From contig JAULSU010000005.1 of the NCBI GenBank assembly GCA_030512335.1, positions 4,359,501 through 4,423,500 of the forward strand: 64,000 nt of DNA, written 5' to 3'. The notes beneath the pieces are model-generated. The model was not told the origin of the DNA and ran no database searches. It saw only the letters and a list, made by a program, of their open reading frames with translations. Source of the DNA: Immersiella caudata (lineage: Eukaryota > Ascomycota > Sordariomycetes > Sordariales > Lasiosphaeriaceae). This document shows, in pieces, positions 1 through 11,769 of the stretch. Position 1 is the stretch's first letter; every line of letters starts with the position of its first letter. The translations under genes and the position numbers were made by a program.

Positions 1-1895
1 GCTACGTCCACTTGCCGCCTCACTTCCTGGAACATGCAACAGGCGAAATCCAGGACTACCCCATCAACACGTACGTCTTCAGCTTCCACTGCTGTCCCAT
101 ACTGACTGCTCAGCTTCTTCTGGTTCTTCGAAGCCCTCAAGAATCACTCAACAGAACCCCTAGCCATCTGGCTCAACGGCCCCGGTGGATCATCACTCGT
201 GGGCCTCCTCGAAGCAAACGGGCCATGTTTCACATCTCCCGACTCAAAGTGTACATATCTCAATCCCTGGAGCTGGAATAACGAAGTCAACACGCTCTAT
301 ATTGAACAGCCCGACCAAGTTGGCTTCTCCTACGATATACCCAATAACAGCACACTCATCCCAGAAATGATTGGATTCTCCATCTGCCCAGGTGATTTCA
401 TAAACGGAGTACCTCCCACGGACAACACTTCCCGAGTAGGTACCGTCAGCAGCCAGAACGCAACCCGCACCGCGAGTACATAGAAACAAGCCGCCCACGC
501 CCTCTGGCATTTTGCTCAAACATGGTTCTTCGAATTTCCTCACTACAGGCCATCTAATGACCGCATTGGTTTGTGGACTGAGAGCTACGGTGGCCATTAC
601 GGTCCAAAATTCATGCGTTTCTTCCGAGAGCAGAACGAAAAGATTGACAGAGCGACTGCCGAAAAGGGGGCACGAAAACTACATCTTGACACACTAGGGA
701 TTGTGAATGGATGCATCAATGATTTAGTCCAGGGGGAGGAGTACTTTCATTTTGGGTATAACAATGTTCGTCCCCTTCCACACTCACATACCAGTTCCCG
801 AGACAAGACCGCGGGGTGCTAACATCACAGACATACAACATCTCCCTCTTCAACCACTCAACCTACACCTCCCTCCTCCACCAATGGCGTCGCCCCGGCG
901 GAGACAAAGATAACCTCGTCGCCTGTCGCGAAGCCCTCTGCAAAGGCGGCACCACTGAGAAATGCGACGAATTCGTCATGAGTTTCTACATTGCGGTTAA
1001 CATGGTAGCTTACAACACCGTTGACGCATACGATACTACTCAGACACAGGAGAACCCCTTTCCGCCGCCGTATATGCATGGATATCTTACCGAGGAGGAC
1101 GTGCTAAGGGCGTTGGGGGTGCCAGTGAATTTTACGTGTATTTCTTGGGTGGTGAATCAGGCTTTTACTTGGGGGAGTTATGATGTTTTGAGAGGAGGGT
1201 TTTTGGAGAGTATAGGGGAGCTGTTAGATGGCAGTGTTAAGGTGCATGTGATGTATGGGGATAGGTATGCTTCTATTTGCTTCTTGTTGTTTACCCCTTT
1301 CCACATATCCCCTTTCGCTACTTGGCTCACTCCTTTTCAAATCCCTCACTCATCCTCCTCTCAATCCTAGTCTATCTTCTTCAAGACGTCGTCCACGTCT
1401 AACACTCACAACAGAGATTCCGCCTGTAACTGGGTCGCCGGCGAATCCGCTTCCCTCGCCATCCCCCACCCCCACCAAAGCCGCTTCTCTTCCGCAGGCT
1501 ACATCCCCCTTCTCCTCCCCAACTCCGTCAAAAGCGCCGGCTACACCCGTCAATCCGGCAACCTACCCTTCTCCCGAATCTTTAACGCAGGCCACGAAGT
1601 CCCTTCTTACCAGCCCGAAGCTGCATACACCGCCTTCATGCGTGCCATGTTCAACAGGGATATTGCGACTGGTTTGGTGCCTGAAACCGATGAGTTGCAG
1701 ACTGTGGGTTTGAGTGATATAAGGGGAGTTATGAATAGAGAAATACCGAAGAGTATGAAGGAGAGGTGTTATGTATTGAAGAGGAAGACGTGCGAGGAGG
1801 AGGAGTGGGGGGGGGTGAATGGGACGGCGGTGGTGAGGAGTTGGGTTGTTGGGTTTGATACAACTGATAAAAAGAGTGAGTGGAAGGATTTGTGA
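1..1895 (+). pseudogene. Serine carboxypeptidase (peptidase S10), 5'-truncated by window, with in-frame stop
   Basis: Encodes a secreted-type S10 serine carboxypeptidase, which removes C-terminal residues from peptides. The 5' end lies outside the window. Exons assemble with introns at 71-113, 766-830 (branch gctaac just before the acceptor) and 1265-1414. The catalytic triad is present: Ser in ESYGGHYGP (near 580-606), Asp in the GDRDSACNW stretch created across the 1265-1414 splice, and His in AGHEVPSYQP (near 1587). The oxyanion loop reads LNGPGGSS where the family normally has LNGGPG[SC]S. In the frame joining the two conserved halves, a TAG at 481-483 interrupts a segment that aligns without a gap to the family, just before AAHALWHFAQTWF. 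The stop fits a CAG-to-TAG change. No splice pair that would remove only this codon is obvious. I infer a nonsense allele or recent pseudogene; a sequencing error cannot be excluded. Family call is firm, inactivation moderately firm. Confidence 0.75.
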
Positions 1896-2212
1896 GTGGA
1901 TGTCGTGACACTTGAACAGAATAAAAGAAACAAGGCTTGGAAATGGGTGGTGATATAGATAGATCATATCTTTTTGGCAAGATAGGGGTTGTTTACATGG
2001 GCTCTAAGGCCGGTCCACAAGTCAGGGGTCTTGACAAACTCGACCGGCATCCAGTTTAACGGGAGAATATGCTGCGTTGAGCTGAGATGTACTGTAGATC
2101 CTTTTACTGCCAAACCAACACTCTCAAACGCCACCAACAACCTCAAAACGCCTCCTCTCGCTGACCCGAACCCCCAACCCGCTGTAACAAAACCACACCC
2201 AAACACACAAAG

Positions 2213-4061
2213 CTACACCAAAACACTCATCGCCCTGCTCTCCTTCCTCACCTCCTTCTCATCCTCCTTCTCCTTCATCTTCTTAAACAGCGTCTTCAGC
2301 ATATTCCCCTTCTTCTCTTTCGCCCCCTTGACCACACTCTCCTCCTCTTCCTTCCCCTCCTCAATCGCCTTGACCTTGGTCCTCGAACTATGCTTCGACG
2401 ACGAACTATGATGACTCCGATGCGACCTATGACTCCTCACACTCTCCGCAACTTCACTCTCCCCTTCCCTATCCCTGTACCGGCGACTAGACTTCCTCTC
2501 CGGAACATCCACCTCCCCCCCGTCATCATGATGTCTCCTATGATGCCTCCTACTCCTACTAGCATGACTTCTGCTACCCCGATGACTCCTCGCCCCAACC
2601 TGACTAACACTATCCATCGGATCGACTTCCGCATCGCGATACTTCTCCCTCAAATGCCTCTCCGCCTCGGGACTCATGAGCTCCACATCAGCCGTCTCAT
2701 CATCCTCCCCTTCCCCATCGCCACCAAACGGCGTAATCCCCCTCCTCCACGTCTCAATCGTAGATAGTTCCTCCTCCAGCACCAGCGCCTCTTCATACTC
2801 CCCTCCGTTGCCCCCCTCTTTCTGCCCCCCCTCCCCGTTCGCACCCGCACCCGCACCCAAATCCCGCATCTCAAAAGGCGCCTCCATGGCCTTCGCCGTC
2901 GCGTTATCCTTAATCTTCTTGACAATCTTCCACCCTCCAAATATCACAACCGTGACACCAACAACTACACTCGTGCCTATCAGAAACTGCGGTGATGCAA
3001 GCAGCGCAAAGATAGCGGGACTGCTTCCCTTGAGCACCGGGAGGAAAGCAGGGGACATCTTGCCGATGAGTGCAGAGAGTTCAGCGAGTGTAAGGGCGAC
3101 TGCGGCGGCGGCTTGGGGGTTTTGTTGAAGATTGGCGATCATGGAGGAGGCGGTGTGGTGGATGCATTGGGCTTCTTCGAGGAGGGATTCGATTCGGTCG
3201 ACCATGGTTAGGGCTTGGGCTTCGTTGTCGTCTGCAGAGTGAGGGGTAGAGAGTTGCAGCTCGCCACTGCCGTGGGGAGAGCGGGTGGTCACGGCGTGGT
3301 CAAGGTCGGCGCGGGAGGCGAGATCGGGGGGGATGTCGCCGTACGCGAGATGCATGTCGATTTCCTTCTTCTTTTTGAGGGAGGGGTCGGAGCGCGGACG
3401 GTGGACGAGCATGCTTTGGCGGGCGGTGGCGACGGGGGTTGTAGCGGTGGTCATTGTGGGGGCTTCGGAGCGAGGGGGGAGGGGCATGGTTGCGGCGTGG
3501 GCGAGGTTCGGTCGGGAGAGCTGCATGTCGCGGGGGGCGGTTTCGGCGTAGGGGGCGCGGTATGTCTTGGATCCATTCGGAGCGGCGGACGGGGCCGTTG
3601 CGGAGACTTCGGAGTGGGTCTGGAGGTTCGCGATGGTTAGGGCGGGGCGACCGGAGCGTTCGCGGTCGGGGCGCTCGGAGCGGCGCGAGCGGTGGCTGCG
3701 GTGCGACGAGGCTTGCGAGTGGAGGTCATCTTGCGATCGGCGGCGTGGAGAGTCTTGAATGGCGCGGCGGTCGTACACATGGTCGTCGCCGTACTCTTCT
3801 TCTTCGTAATACCGGTCTGGGATGCCTCGCGGTGTTACGTCGAAAGTTTTTGCGCGCTGGATGCCTGCGCGCTCGGCGCGTTCGAGTTTGATGTGGTCTC
3901 GTTTTTCGCGGTATGCGGCCTTGGCCTCCTTGAAGATGCCCACAAGCTGTTTGCCCTGCGCCAGTCAGCCTACCACCATCTACATGTCGGTGTCCTAAGC
4001 TTACCGTACTGATCACCTTCCCCGAGTTGTTAATGATGGTGATAATCTCCGTGGCCGGCAT
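2213..4061 (-). CDS. Conserved fungal single-pass membrane protein with charged, low-complexity flanks
   Basis: Two exons: 4061-4005 (19 codons, starting MPATEIITIINNSGKV) and 3955-2213, joined across a 49-bp intron with GTAAGC donor and CGCAG acceptor. The product is about 599 aa. Without exon 1 the reading frame would have to start at a GTG, so the upstream ATG at 4061 is preferred. The N-terminal third is basic/acidic (KEAKAAYREKRDHIK, then a run of RRSHRS/SERPDRER). The middle has a predicted helical pair and one clear hydrophobic membrane segment (FLIGTSVVVGVTVVIFGGW, about residue 350), followed by a long K/E/S/R/H-rich tail with a lysine-rich C-terminus. It resembles uncharacterised fungal proteins with one central TM helix and disordered arms. 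I recognise no enzyme motif and assign no function. It converges on the carboxypeptidase gene, leaving about 300 bp between stops. Confidence 0.75.
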
Positions 4062-5952
4062 TTTGGCAATGCGAGGAGCGCCGTTCGTGGTCGAGTGGCG
4101 GTCGTCGAAATGGCGGGGTGGATGGCTTCGCTGGTCGTCGTTCCCAAACCCTCCTCCTCTCCAGCTCCGTCAACCAGTCGTACCAAGATCAAAGTGTTCC
4201 AAAAAGCTCCTCAGTGCAAGTTGCAACACAAGCTCCAAAAAAAAAACTCAAGCTGTCTCGAATCTTGAGGGAGGGCGGGCAGTTCTTGAAATGGGGTCAA
4301 ACGGCAATGCAATGCGCCGAGCACGCAGTGTCCAGCGGATAAGGTCCCAAAATGTTTCATCCCAGCCGCCAGCGAAGCGCACGAAGCTCCCAACTTTGCC
4401 AAACCCACACATGATTGGCCAACACCATGCCAGCCATGCTGTCGGGTTTCCCTGCATTCGCGGCCACACACGAAGTACCGCATTCAATTACGCTCAATCG
4501 CTTCACCGCATCTCATCCCGTCACCCGTGTGGGGCGAACTTCGCCGGCTCCCTCCCGCGCCCAATAGCGGGGTCGCTCACCGACAAATGATGCCCCGCAG
4601 CCCACACACGAATCCGCTCAGTGCCGCTCGCTCCTGATCAAAAGTGATGACATGGCAGTAACGCAGTAGCGGCGGGGCGCATCAACAGTCACCGCACCGC
4701 TTCGCAGCCAAAACCGGAACGGCGTGAACAGAGAGGCACGCAAGGCCAGGAATGCCGGCCTGAATGATCAGGCGCCAGTGGCTGTCCCCGTGTCCCGCTG
4801 GCTTCAGTGGGGCTGGCGGGCGGGGCAAGAGGACAGCAGAGGCTAGCGCCGGCCTGCCCCACATGGGCATTGGGTTGGGCTGGGCAGATCGGGCTGTCAA
4901 CGTCGCAGCCAGCGCTGCTGACATGTCGAATCGAGCTGATACGACAGCGTGGCGAACTACCCACCTTCTACTGCGTCGATGTAAGTGCCGATCGATCTGC
5001 TCAAGTGTGCGGGAAGAACCCACGGAAAGCTCTCAGGGGGGCCGTATTCATGGAGGTGGAGAGCATAAAATGAGCGAAGAGCAAAACATACAACACCAAG
5101 GATTCGCTGGTCGTCACCGACCCAGCTACATGCTTGGTGGTCACTGGTTTATCGGGGGGAGAGCGGACGAGATCCCGAGCTTTCCTGTGTGCTGGGTGGG
5201 AGGTGAGCAGCGTAATCCGTGTGTTGCCGTTGGACTCCATCTTCTGAGTGGTCGGCGGCTAGCACCGCATCCGCCAATCACAATTCTTCGAACCAACTCA
5301 AATTTTTGTCACACGGAGGACCAGCCCCTGGATCGCAATGTCAACTCTAGTCGAGACGAAGGGAAGGAAAAGTGGACGCTTCAAGGTTAGGATTTCTGTA
5401 TTTGTCCCGACGATCCTGTGACTCGTGCGGCCTGTTGAGCGACATGAACAGGAGCAGGACTAGACAGATGAATGACATGAATTGGAAACTCGGGGCAGTT
5501 TCTCCCCTTCTGAGGGGGCCAAAGCAAAATGTCAGGCGAGATGCCATACCGCTTTCCTCTTCGGATGACATACTCGGGCAGGTTCAGCACAATTGTGGGA
5601 CTGTTCTGCGAGCATCTGGTGCGGTCGTTCCTTCAGAGCTTAAACCCTTCTTTCAGACGGGAGTTTAAACCCAGGAACAAGCCCCCAGTTGTACAAGGAC
5701 ATGGTTACACGACAATGTTGATATCGGCTTGGCACACAGAGTTCGCTCAGGACGACTACGGCACATTCAATCCTACTACTACTCTCATGGGGCATTACGA
5801 GCATCAACACGGTTTGATAATACCATTCGGTGTAACGTAGGTATTATCAAACAGCTCCAGGCTTAGAAATGCAAGTCAAGAGAGGTCTGATCTGTGGCGT
5901 TCAATGTAAAACAAAAAACCGGGGAAGGTGAAAACTGCATGGGTCAGACATC
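4062..5952. other. Intergenic stretch, no supported gene
   Basis: About 1.9 kb between the divergent membrane-protein gene and the small secreted gene. Open frames here (for example 4764-5390) have no family motif, no plausible splice structure and overlap on both strands. The part near 4062 presumably carries the promoter of the minus-strand gene. I see no tRNA, repeat or transposon end. Confidence 0.4.
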
Positions 5953-5959
5953 TATAAAT
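5953..5959 (+). promoter_or_regulatory. TATA box of the small secreted gene
   Basis: TATAAAT lies about 105 bp upstream of the ATG at 6063. It is followed by a C/A-rich, G-poor leader (ccaccctccagttc...), the usual layout of a highly expressed filamentous-fungal promoter and 5'UTR. Confidence 0.5.
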
Positions 5960-6062
5960 CCAGCCTTCAACCCACCCTCCAGTTCAAACTCAACAACTCC
6001 AGTCACATCCATCACCTCCAATCTTCATCACCTCCAAGGTCACAAACTACCTAACAATCACC

Positions 6063-6410
6063 ATGCATCCATCCCAGATCCTCTCCCTCCTCCCCATCCT
6101 CACCATGGCTCGCGCAGCTTCTTCAGTCACAACATATGACGCGACTGGCTGCGATGCCGATTAGGCATTCGTGGAGACCAACTCGATGGGCTCCCGTTGC
6201 TTCCCTGTGAGGCTCACCGCACGCAGTGTTTTCCATCACAACGGTGGCACGCAAGTCATTTTCACATAACTGTACCCAAGACGTCTGAGAATGAGATTGA
6301 TGTAAACTGACATGGGTGCTGCAATGACAGGTGCAGGGTGACTACCTGGAGCGGGACCAATTGCAGGGCTCATCGGTCCTGAATCCTGCGGATGGACGTG
6401 GTTGCCGTTC
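6063..6410 (+). pseudogene. Small secreted cysteine-containing protein, broken
   Basis: An ATG at 6063 behind a TATA box and pyrimidine-rich leader opens a signal peptide (MHPSQILSLLPILTMARA) followed by SSVTTYDATGCDAD. It then hits TAG after 34 codons (6165-6167). The frame beyond the stop still looks like a secreted protein (VETNSMGSRCFPVRL...HHNGGTQVIFT). A possible intron lies between about 6265 and a CAATGACAG acceptor near 6330, after which CRVTTWSGTNC adds two more cysteines. Promoter, leader and signal peptide are intact while the mature part is interrupted, so I infer a recently inactivated small secreted (effector-like) gene. The family is not recognised. Confidence 0.45.
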
Positions 6411-6857
6411 TCTTCCATATGGATCGGTTTTGACCGAGTGTTGACAAGGAAGGGAGAGTGGTGGGTTTTGCGCGAGGGGCATCTGGACCGAGGTGGGGGT
6501 TCTATGTCTTCGACAGGGTTGTTTGCGTTTCAGAACAGGCGAGTGATATTTCTAAAACAGCTTGGATGCTTCACCATTCTGCCAGTGCCTGTGGTCATAT
6601 GTGTCCGTCCGGTGCAGTGGACTCCGTGATGATGACGGTGCACAAAGCTGAGACGACAACCTGCCACCTCACTCAGAACTGCAACGAGACAGGCACAACA
6701 ACATCAAAAACCGCATCGTACAATTTATCGTCTCATCTGTATTACAAAGCATCCAAATCCAACCTCGTACCCAAACTGCCGTCGCTATGGTGTCAAATTC
6801 AGTTAACCCTCTTCTAATATCCAAACTCTGTCCATATCCAACGTTCGTCCGTCTCTT

Positions 6858-9148
6858 CTACGAAAGGTAAACCGGTAATCGACTGCCAAGCAACTCGCTC
6901 TTCGAAATTTGCAAATCCCCTCTGTCAAAGTCATGCAACGTCAACCAGCACAGCATGCGGAAGACGAGCACACACCAAATCGACTCGGCGTCCGGCTCGA
7001 GACGCGTAGCCTCCTCGACGTCCTCTTCGTTGCCCGAGTCAACATCAGACAACGGGTCTGCGCACGCGATATCTGGCCGGAGAAACGGTGACCTGCCCGG
7101 CGACGTGGGAGTAGGGGGTACCTCGTTGGGGTCGTAAAACGTCATCTTGCTCAGCGAGCTAGCCGCTCGCTTCTTGACCTCGTGGAGCACCTCGCCAAAG
7201 TAGATGTCCATGAACTTCTTCTGTCTCTCCTCGGGGCTGGCCGAGCTAAGCTCCTCGAACTTCCGAGCACGGCGCCGCCTGATGGAAGCCGTGTCTGCCT
7301 GCTTGCCGCCCAGCGTGTGGTCATCGTCGTCATCGTCGCCGTTGAGCATCTTTAGCACCTCTTGGAAATGCTCTCGAATGACAATCTTGACGAGCTGTCG
7401 GTTTCGCCGAACAAGGTACTTGTCACACTCGACGATGGTGTCGTGCAGCGCATCAAGCAGCTTCATGTTGTATCCAGGCTTGGTTTTGGGCTTTTTCGGA
7501 GCCTCCTTGGGTTGCTCAGGGGCGGGCTGGACCTGAATCTTGACATCGCTGGATGGCGTCTGGCTCTCCTCGTCGTTTGCAGGTTGCGCGGGGTTTCGTT
7601 TCCTGATCATGTACGTGAGGTTCTGCAAGGCTGGCCAACTCAGTCGCCTTTCTTGGGCCCCGGTCGTCTGTGCATCCCTCCCAGATACCGACTTGAAGGT
7701 TCCCTTCTTCTCCATCTTCTGCTTCTGCAGCATCGCCTCCTTGCGCTGAAGCTCGAGCTTCTCCTGCTTCCGCCGCTCCTTTTCCTCTTCCCGATGTCTT
7801 GCCAGGGCTTCGACGACCCCGCGGGCCATCTTCTCGAACTTCCTCAGACCCGGAAAGTGTTCTGACACTGGCTTTATTTGCTTGTGGTACTCGTTCATCA
7901 GCCTCCGGAGGTTGAAGAAGTTCTTGTCCCAGTGGTACGGCGTGGGGTTCGGGAGCATTCGGAAGGGGGTTCCCTTGATGTGGAGGGACTTGCACAGCAT
8001 GCCGACAAGCTCGAGGGGGACTGCAAGTAACCGTGTTAGCAAAGACGATACCAGTTGTGATTCGGCTACGTACCAGGAAAGAGGTGCGTGTGCTTGCTTT
8101 CCCTTTGCCGGAAATAGCTCGCCGTGAGAGTATTGCAGTTCATCAGAACCATGGTCTCGGCAATCTCGTTCATGCTTCCAAGCTGCAAGATGCCGAGATC
8201 TCTTGGGTCTTCGTTCACAACGCCCAGTCGACGGACGTCGCTGCCCGCGCGGAAGATGGTTGACACGGAGCCGCAGCAGAGCTCCTTCACCTCGTCTACG
8301 GGAATGACGCGATTCTCCTGGAAACGGCTTCCGCCGCTTATTTGGAAGGTGAACATCAAGCCGAGATCCGTAACCGTTGTACCCGTCAAGATGTACCCGT
8401 TGCCTTCGGCACGGTACCTATCTTTCGATCTGTCCCACTCTTTCCAGTATATGCCCATCATGGCCGCGATCTCGAGCAAATGGCAAATCGTCGTCGTCGC
8501 GTAGGGTTTCTTCACGTCGGTCGGCATGTTGTCCCAGCTTCGGGTCTTGGCTTGGATGGCGACGGCGAGTGAGTGGCCCCGGAGCTCGGGGTTTTCTTCG
8601 CCTTCTTCCTTCATGTCTTCGGTAGGGACCGTCCCGGGGTAGTGTTCATCCTGCCACTCTCGACTAGCACGCTCCATCGTGTGCAGCTGGGAGAGCAGAG
8701 TAACCCAGGTCGATCGCTCATTGTCCGCAGTGTGCACCTTGTTCTCACGTGTCGTCTGCCGTTGCTTTTCTTCTTCGGGGGCGGAGAGGGTTCGGGTGTC
8801 CTCAAGACTCTTGTCGGTACCCGTCACGAACCGAATCGGCACATCCTTTACAGGACCTCGGGTGTTAGTTGGGGGGCAGACGAAGATGACGGGGGCGTCG
8901 AACTGGACCTCGAATCGTAGCTCGGTGGGTCGAAATATTCGTCTGGATGTCTTGTACCACTCTCCCATCACGTTTTCGCCGCAATTGGCGAAGCCGGCCG
9001 CGGAAGCGTAGTATTGCTGGAGCACCTGGGCAATGGTGCCGACCAGCGCAACCAGCGACACGAACAAGGCTACCGCAGCGAGGATGACTTCGTTATTGTC
9101 ATTGTCGTTGCCGCCATTGCCGCCATCATTGCCGCCGCTATCAGCCAT
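6858..9148 (-). CDS. 'Modin'-type fungal membrane protein (two exons)
   Basis: Exons 9148-8074 and 8020-6858, with a 53-bp intron (GTACGTAG donor, TTGCAG acceptor), give about 745 aa. The start MADSGGNDGGN is followed by an N/D/G-rich leader and one hydrophobic helix (VILAAVALFVSLVALVGTI, residues about 20-40). The next blocks match proteins annotated as 'modin' in many Pezizomycotina: FEVQFDAPVIFVCPPTNTRGP, then HLLEIAAMMGIYWKEWD, then a GTPFRMLPNPTPYHWDKNFF block after the intron. The second exon also has a charged coiled-coil stretch (EEEKERRKQEKLELQRKEAM) and an acidic D-rich patch. The family's biochemical role is unknown to me. The name comes from Podospora work on modifiers of incompatibility-related phenotypes, and I use it only as a family label. 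The gene is intact. The facing upstream region 9149-10380 has no gene. Confidence 0.8.
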
Positions 9149-10389
9149 CGCTCGGCGGAGCCGACGTCGGTCGCGGGTGTGACGTCGAACAGGCCGTCGA
9201 TGAGATCAAGGCGCTCGACTCGGGGTTGGGTTCGGGTTCGGGAAACGATTGAGGAGGCTGGTCGAAGGCAGCTGGGCGCAGAACGAGACGGCCTCAGTGC
9301 GAGCGAAGCAAACGAGCGAGGGATTAGCGAAGGAAAATGGTGTACGTCAGGGCTCGACCATTGTGAGGCTCGCGGAAGAATTTTCGGCGATGGAGTAGAT
9401 TTTAGGGGGTAACGGCAAGGCTCTGGCGGCAGACCTGCGCGCACATCGCGGCCAGGCGCTTTGGGCACGGATCCTTCAGCGGCCTCGGAGAGAGCCTCAT
9501 GGCAGCGTCTCGGCGTCGGGGGAGGCCAATCGCGGGCGCCAATGGTCAATTGAGCTTAGCGGGGGGGTCGTTGGCGAGCGCCGGGGTCTCAGCCCCAAGT
9601 TCGTGAGCCCGGTCCGCCAATACCTGCCGCTTTTCCGCCGCTCCAGCAGACGCTTGGTTCCATCCCGCCGTCCAGAGTGTTTCGCCAAGCGACCACAAAC
9701 CCGTCCAAAGTTCCCTTTGTGCTGTGTGTGGACAGCATGTTGCAGACTCGCTGCAGGTTTTCTCGAGGATAACAATGGCGTGGATAGCTGCGTATCACGA
9801 ATGCAGCACGGATGCAGGAGGATGCAGCGGACGAGATTTGTCGAAAAGGTCGCCAACCAATTCTGCCTTGGCTGAGCCACGATTGCTGACCTGGTGCCAA
9901 GATCTGCCTGGGGGGTGGTGGATGGTGTTTGCCGATCCGGGGAGAAACGCGCTGACAGGTGTTCGTCGGGGCGCTATTGAGTCGAGGCCGCAGTGCAGGT
10001 GGCACGTTTCAACCCGGAATTCGTGAATCTGTGCCCAAAGCAGCTTGAATTTCGGTGTAATGCTGGCCAGAATGATGGTCGAGTATTGCAAGTGCGTGCT
10101 GTTGCTGTTGCGGTCGCTAGGATTGAACTCGGGATTGGGGCCCACAGGCCAAAAGCTTCGCGCGAGCGATGAATCTCGAAGCAGCGGCCACGGTGACGTC
10201 ACCATTCTAGGTGGACCCCCATCAACCCCAGCGACGCCGTTGATCAAGAGAGCATTCGTCGTGGATGAAATGTGACTTTCTATTTCTATATACATTGAGA
10301 GATAAAGCATAACTCGATATTTAACGCCATTTCTCACCATGCACGCCGCATCCCATACCAAAGACCACTGCCGCGGCGCCCAATGTAGC
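9149..10389. other. Intergenic stretch, no supported gene
   Basis: About 1.2 kb. The section next to 9148 is the likely promoter of the modin-type gene. A long minus-strand frame (10664-9795) runs antisense to the broken DUF1264 gene and has no recognisable motif. A TATA-like ctatatacat near 10288 could belong to the DUF1264 gene. Confidence 0.35.
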
Positions 10390-11200
10390 CGGTGTCCCCC
10401 GCAGCACCAAAAGCACCGTTCTTGAAACCAGCGCCGCCCTGACAAGACCTTTCGCCCGTCAAAAACGTCTGCGCCCACTTCAACGCCTTTCACGTTTACG
10501 CATCCGATCCCACCCGATGGGTCGAGACCAACCACTACTGCGGTCACTTGACCGAAGGCACGTGTGACCCCCAACGTAACCTGCTCCACCACAAACTTAA
10601 TTGATTGCATTTGCTGGAAACAATTGTTTTGTCCTGCGCGAGAAACCACTAACCCAGTCTGCACAGACGTCCGCCAATGCCTCCTCTACGATAGCCCCAA
10701 CCCCGGCGCCCGCCTCCTCGGCGTCGAATACATGATCTCCCCCAACCTCTACTCCGCCCTCGACAAAGAAGAACGCCAACTCTGCCACTCGCACGTCTTC
10801 GAAGTCAAATCCGGTATGCTCATCATGCCCTAGCCCTCACCCCTCGTTCCCCAAGCCGCATGGGAAAAAGCCGAAACGGCAGAGATGGAAGAGGTCATTC
10901 ACCTCTACGGCAAGGTGTATCATCTCTGTGGCAGTTTGACAAAGGGCATAAGATTCTGCTGGTGAAGCCAGAGTTAATGACGAGTATCACGGCGTTTGAT
11001 CAGATTCCGGATTTGGAACAGGTGATGGGTCAGCGGGATATACGGTTTCCGGGGGCGGATTGGCGGAGGAAGAAGGAGATTCAGGCGCATATTGAGGAGC
11101 CGGAGATCCACCCAGGTAGGCGTGTGGCGTGCTGCAAGTGGGATGTGGGTTTTGCTGACTCGTTTTGGTGACAGATGCGGGTATGGCGTGGAAGAAGTGA
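10390..11200 (+). pseudogene. Oil-body-associated protein-like (OBAP, DUF1264), multiply disrupted
   Basis: Conserved OBAP/DUF1264 blocks appear in order: PVKNVCAHFNAFHVYASDP, ETNHYCGHLTEG, then after an intron ending near 10668 VRQCLLYDSPNPGARLLG, VEYMISPNLY, CHSHVFEVKSGMLIMP, then VIHLYGKVYHL, WQFDKGHK, LMTSITAFDQIPDLE and EEPEIHP. A last intron (11116-11174) leads to DAGMAWKK and a stop. Breaks seen: an apparent frame change just before PVKNV; a TAG at 10831-10833 where the family continues (CAG-to-TAG would explain it); and a 2-bp TG duplication near 10927-10930 that shifts the frame between VYHL and WQFD. With at least two independent lesions this is a pseudogene. Intact family members occur in plants, bacteria and fungi; the plant ones associate with lipid droplets. 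Confidence 0.8.
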
Positions 11201-11285
11201 TGGTCCACTGGTTGCTGGGAGTGTGGGGGTGCTTGGTTATGGCGATGTCTTGGCTGAACGCTAGGGACGCTCTTACACATTCACA

Positions 11286-11367
11286 GGCGTGGTGGCAGAG
11301 TGGTCTAACGCGCAAGACTCGAAATCTTGTTCCTTTGGGAGCGTCTATTCAAATCAGGCCCACGTCG
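11286..11367 (+). tRNA. tRNA-Ser (anticodon CGA)
   Basis: The sequence folds as a class II tRNA. The acceptor GGCGTGG pairs with CCACGTC (one G-U), with discriminator G67 of line 11361, as expected for serine. The anticodon stem CAAGA/TCTTG encloses the loop CTCGAAA, giving anticodon CGA. A long variable arm TCC-TTTG-GGA follows, and the T-loop is TTCAAAT. Weak points are an A-C mismatch in the D stem (GCA/CGC) and an A-C mismatch at the normally invariant 53-61 pair of the T stem (GTCTA/CAGGC). A TTTTT tract about 25 bp downstream could terminate Pol III. It is either a functional gene with two mismatches or a drifting copy. Confidence 0.75.
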
Positions 11368-11769
11368 ATGGCTGCATTTCAGCGCATCTCATTTTTGGAG
11401 ATGAATCCCTTTGTGTTTTTGCCGGAGACCCCACTTTTTTGCCAACAGCCCCTTTTCGAGTAAACAAAGCCAAACATCAGCGCTAGCCCCTGAAAACATC
11501 TCGCACTCGTTGCACACACTTTCCACAGTTCCAGAATCATCCCGCAAACCTTATTCTTCCACAAGCCGTTTGGCAATCCGGTCATCGCCCCCTCACAGCA
11601 TCGCAGTGGAGCGGAGCCAACAAAAAGAGACCACGGATGCTAGCATCCATCGCGTCCCACGAGATCCCCCCAGCTACAACATTGAAGACCCCGTTGTAGA
11701 CGTGCAAAGCGATGTGGCAGGTGTGTGATCCGGCCGGAGACGCCCATGACAATCCTGGCTGCCGTTTTT

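Noticed and set aside
2390..3891. Several plus-strand frames inside the membrane-protein gene
   Set aside because: Shadows of the GC-rich minus-strand coding sequence.
4764..5390. 208-codon plus-strand open frame
   Set aside because: No domain, odd composition, competing frames on both strands, no supporting signals; likely chance in GC-rich intergenic DNA.
8033..8920. Plus-strand frames across the modin-type gene
   Set aside because: Antisense shadows; the minus-strand protein has family blocks and a proper intron.
10117..10142. Possible tRNA T-arm (gattgaactcggga) on the minus strand
   Set aside because: Stem bases do not pair and no acceptor or anticodon arm is found at the right distance.
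9795..10664. 289-codon minus-strand open frame
   Set aside because: Antisense to the broken DUF1264 gene, which has clear homology on the plus strand; no motif in the antisense frame.
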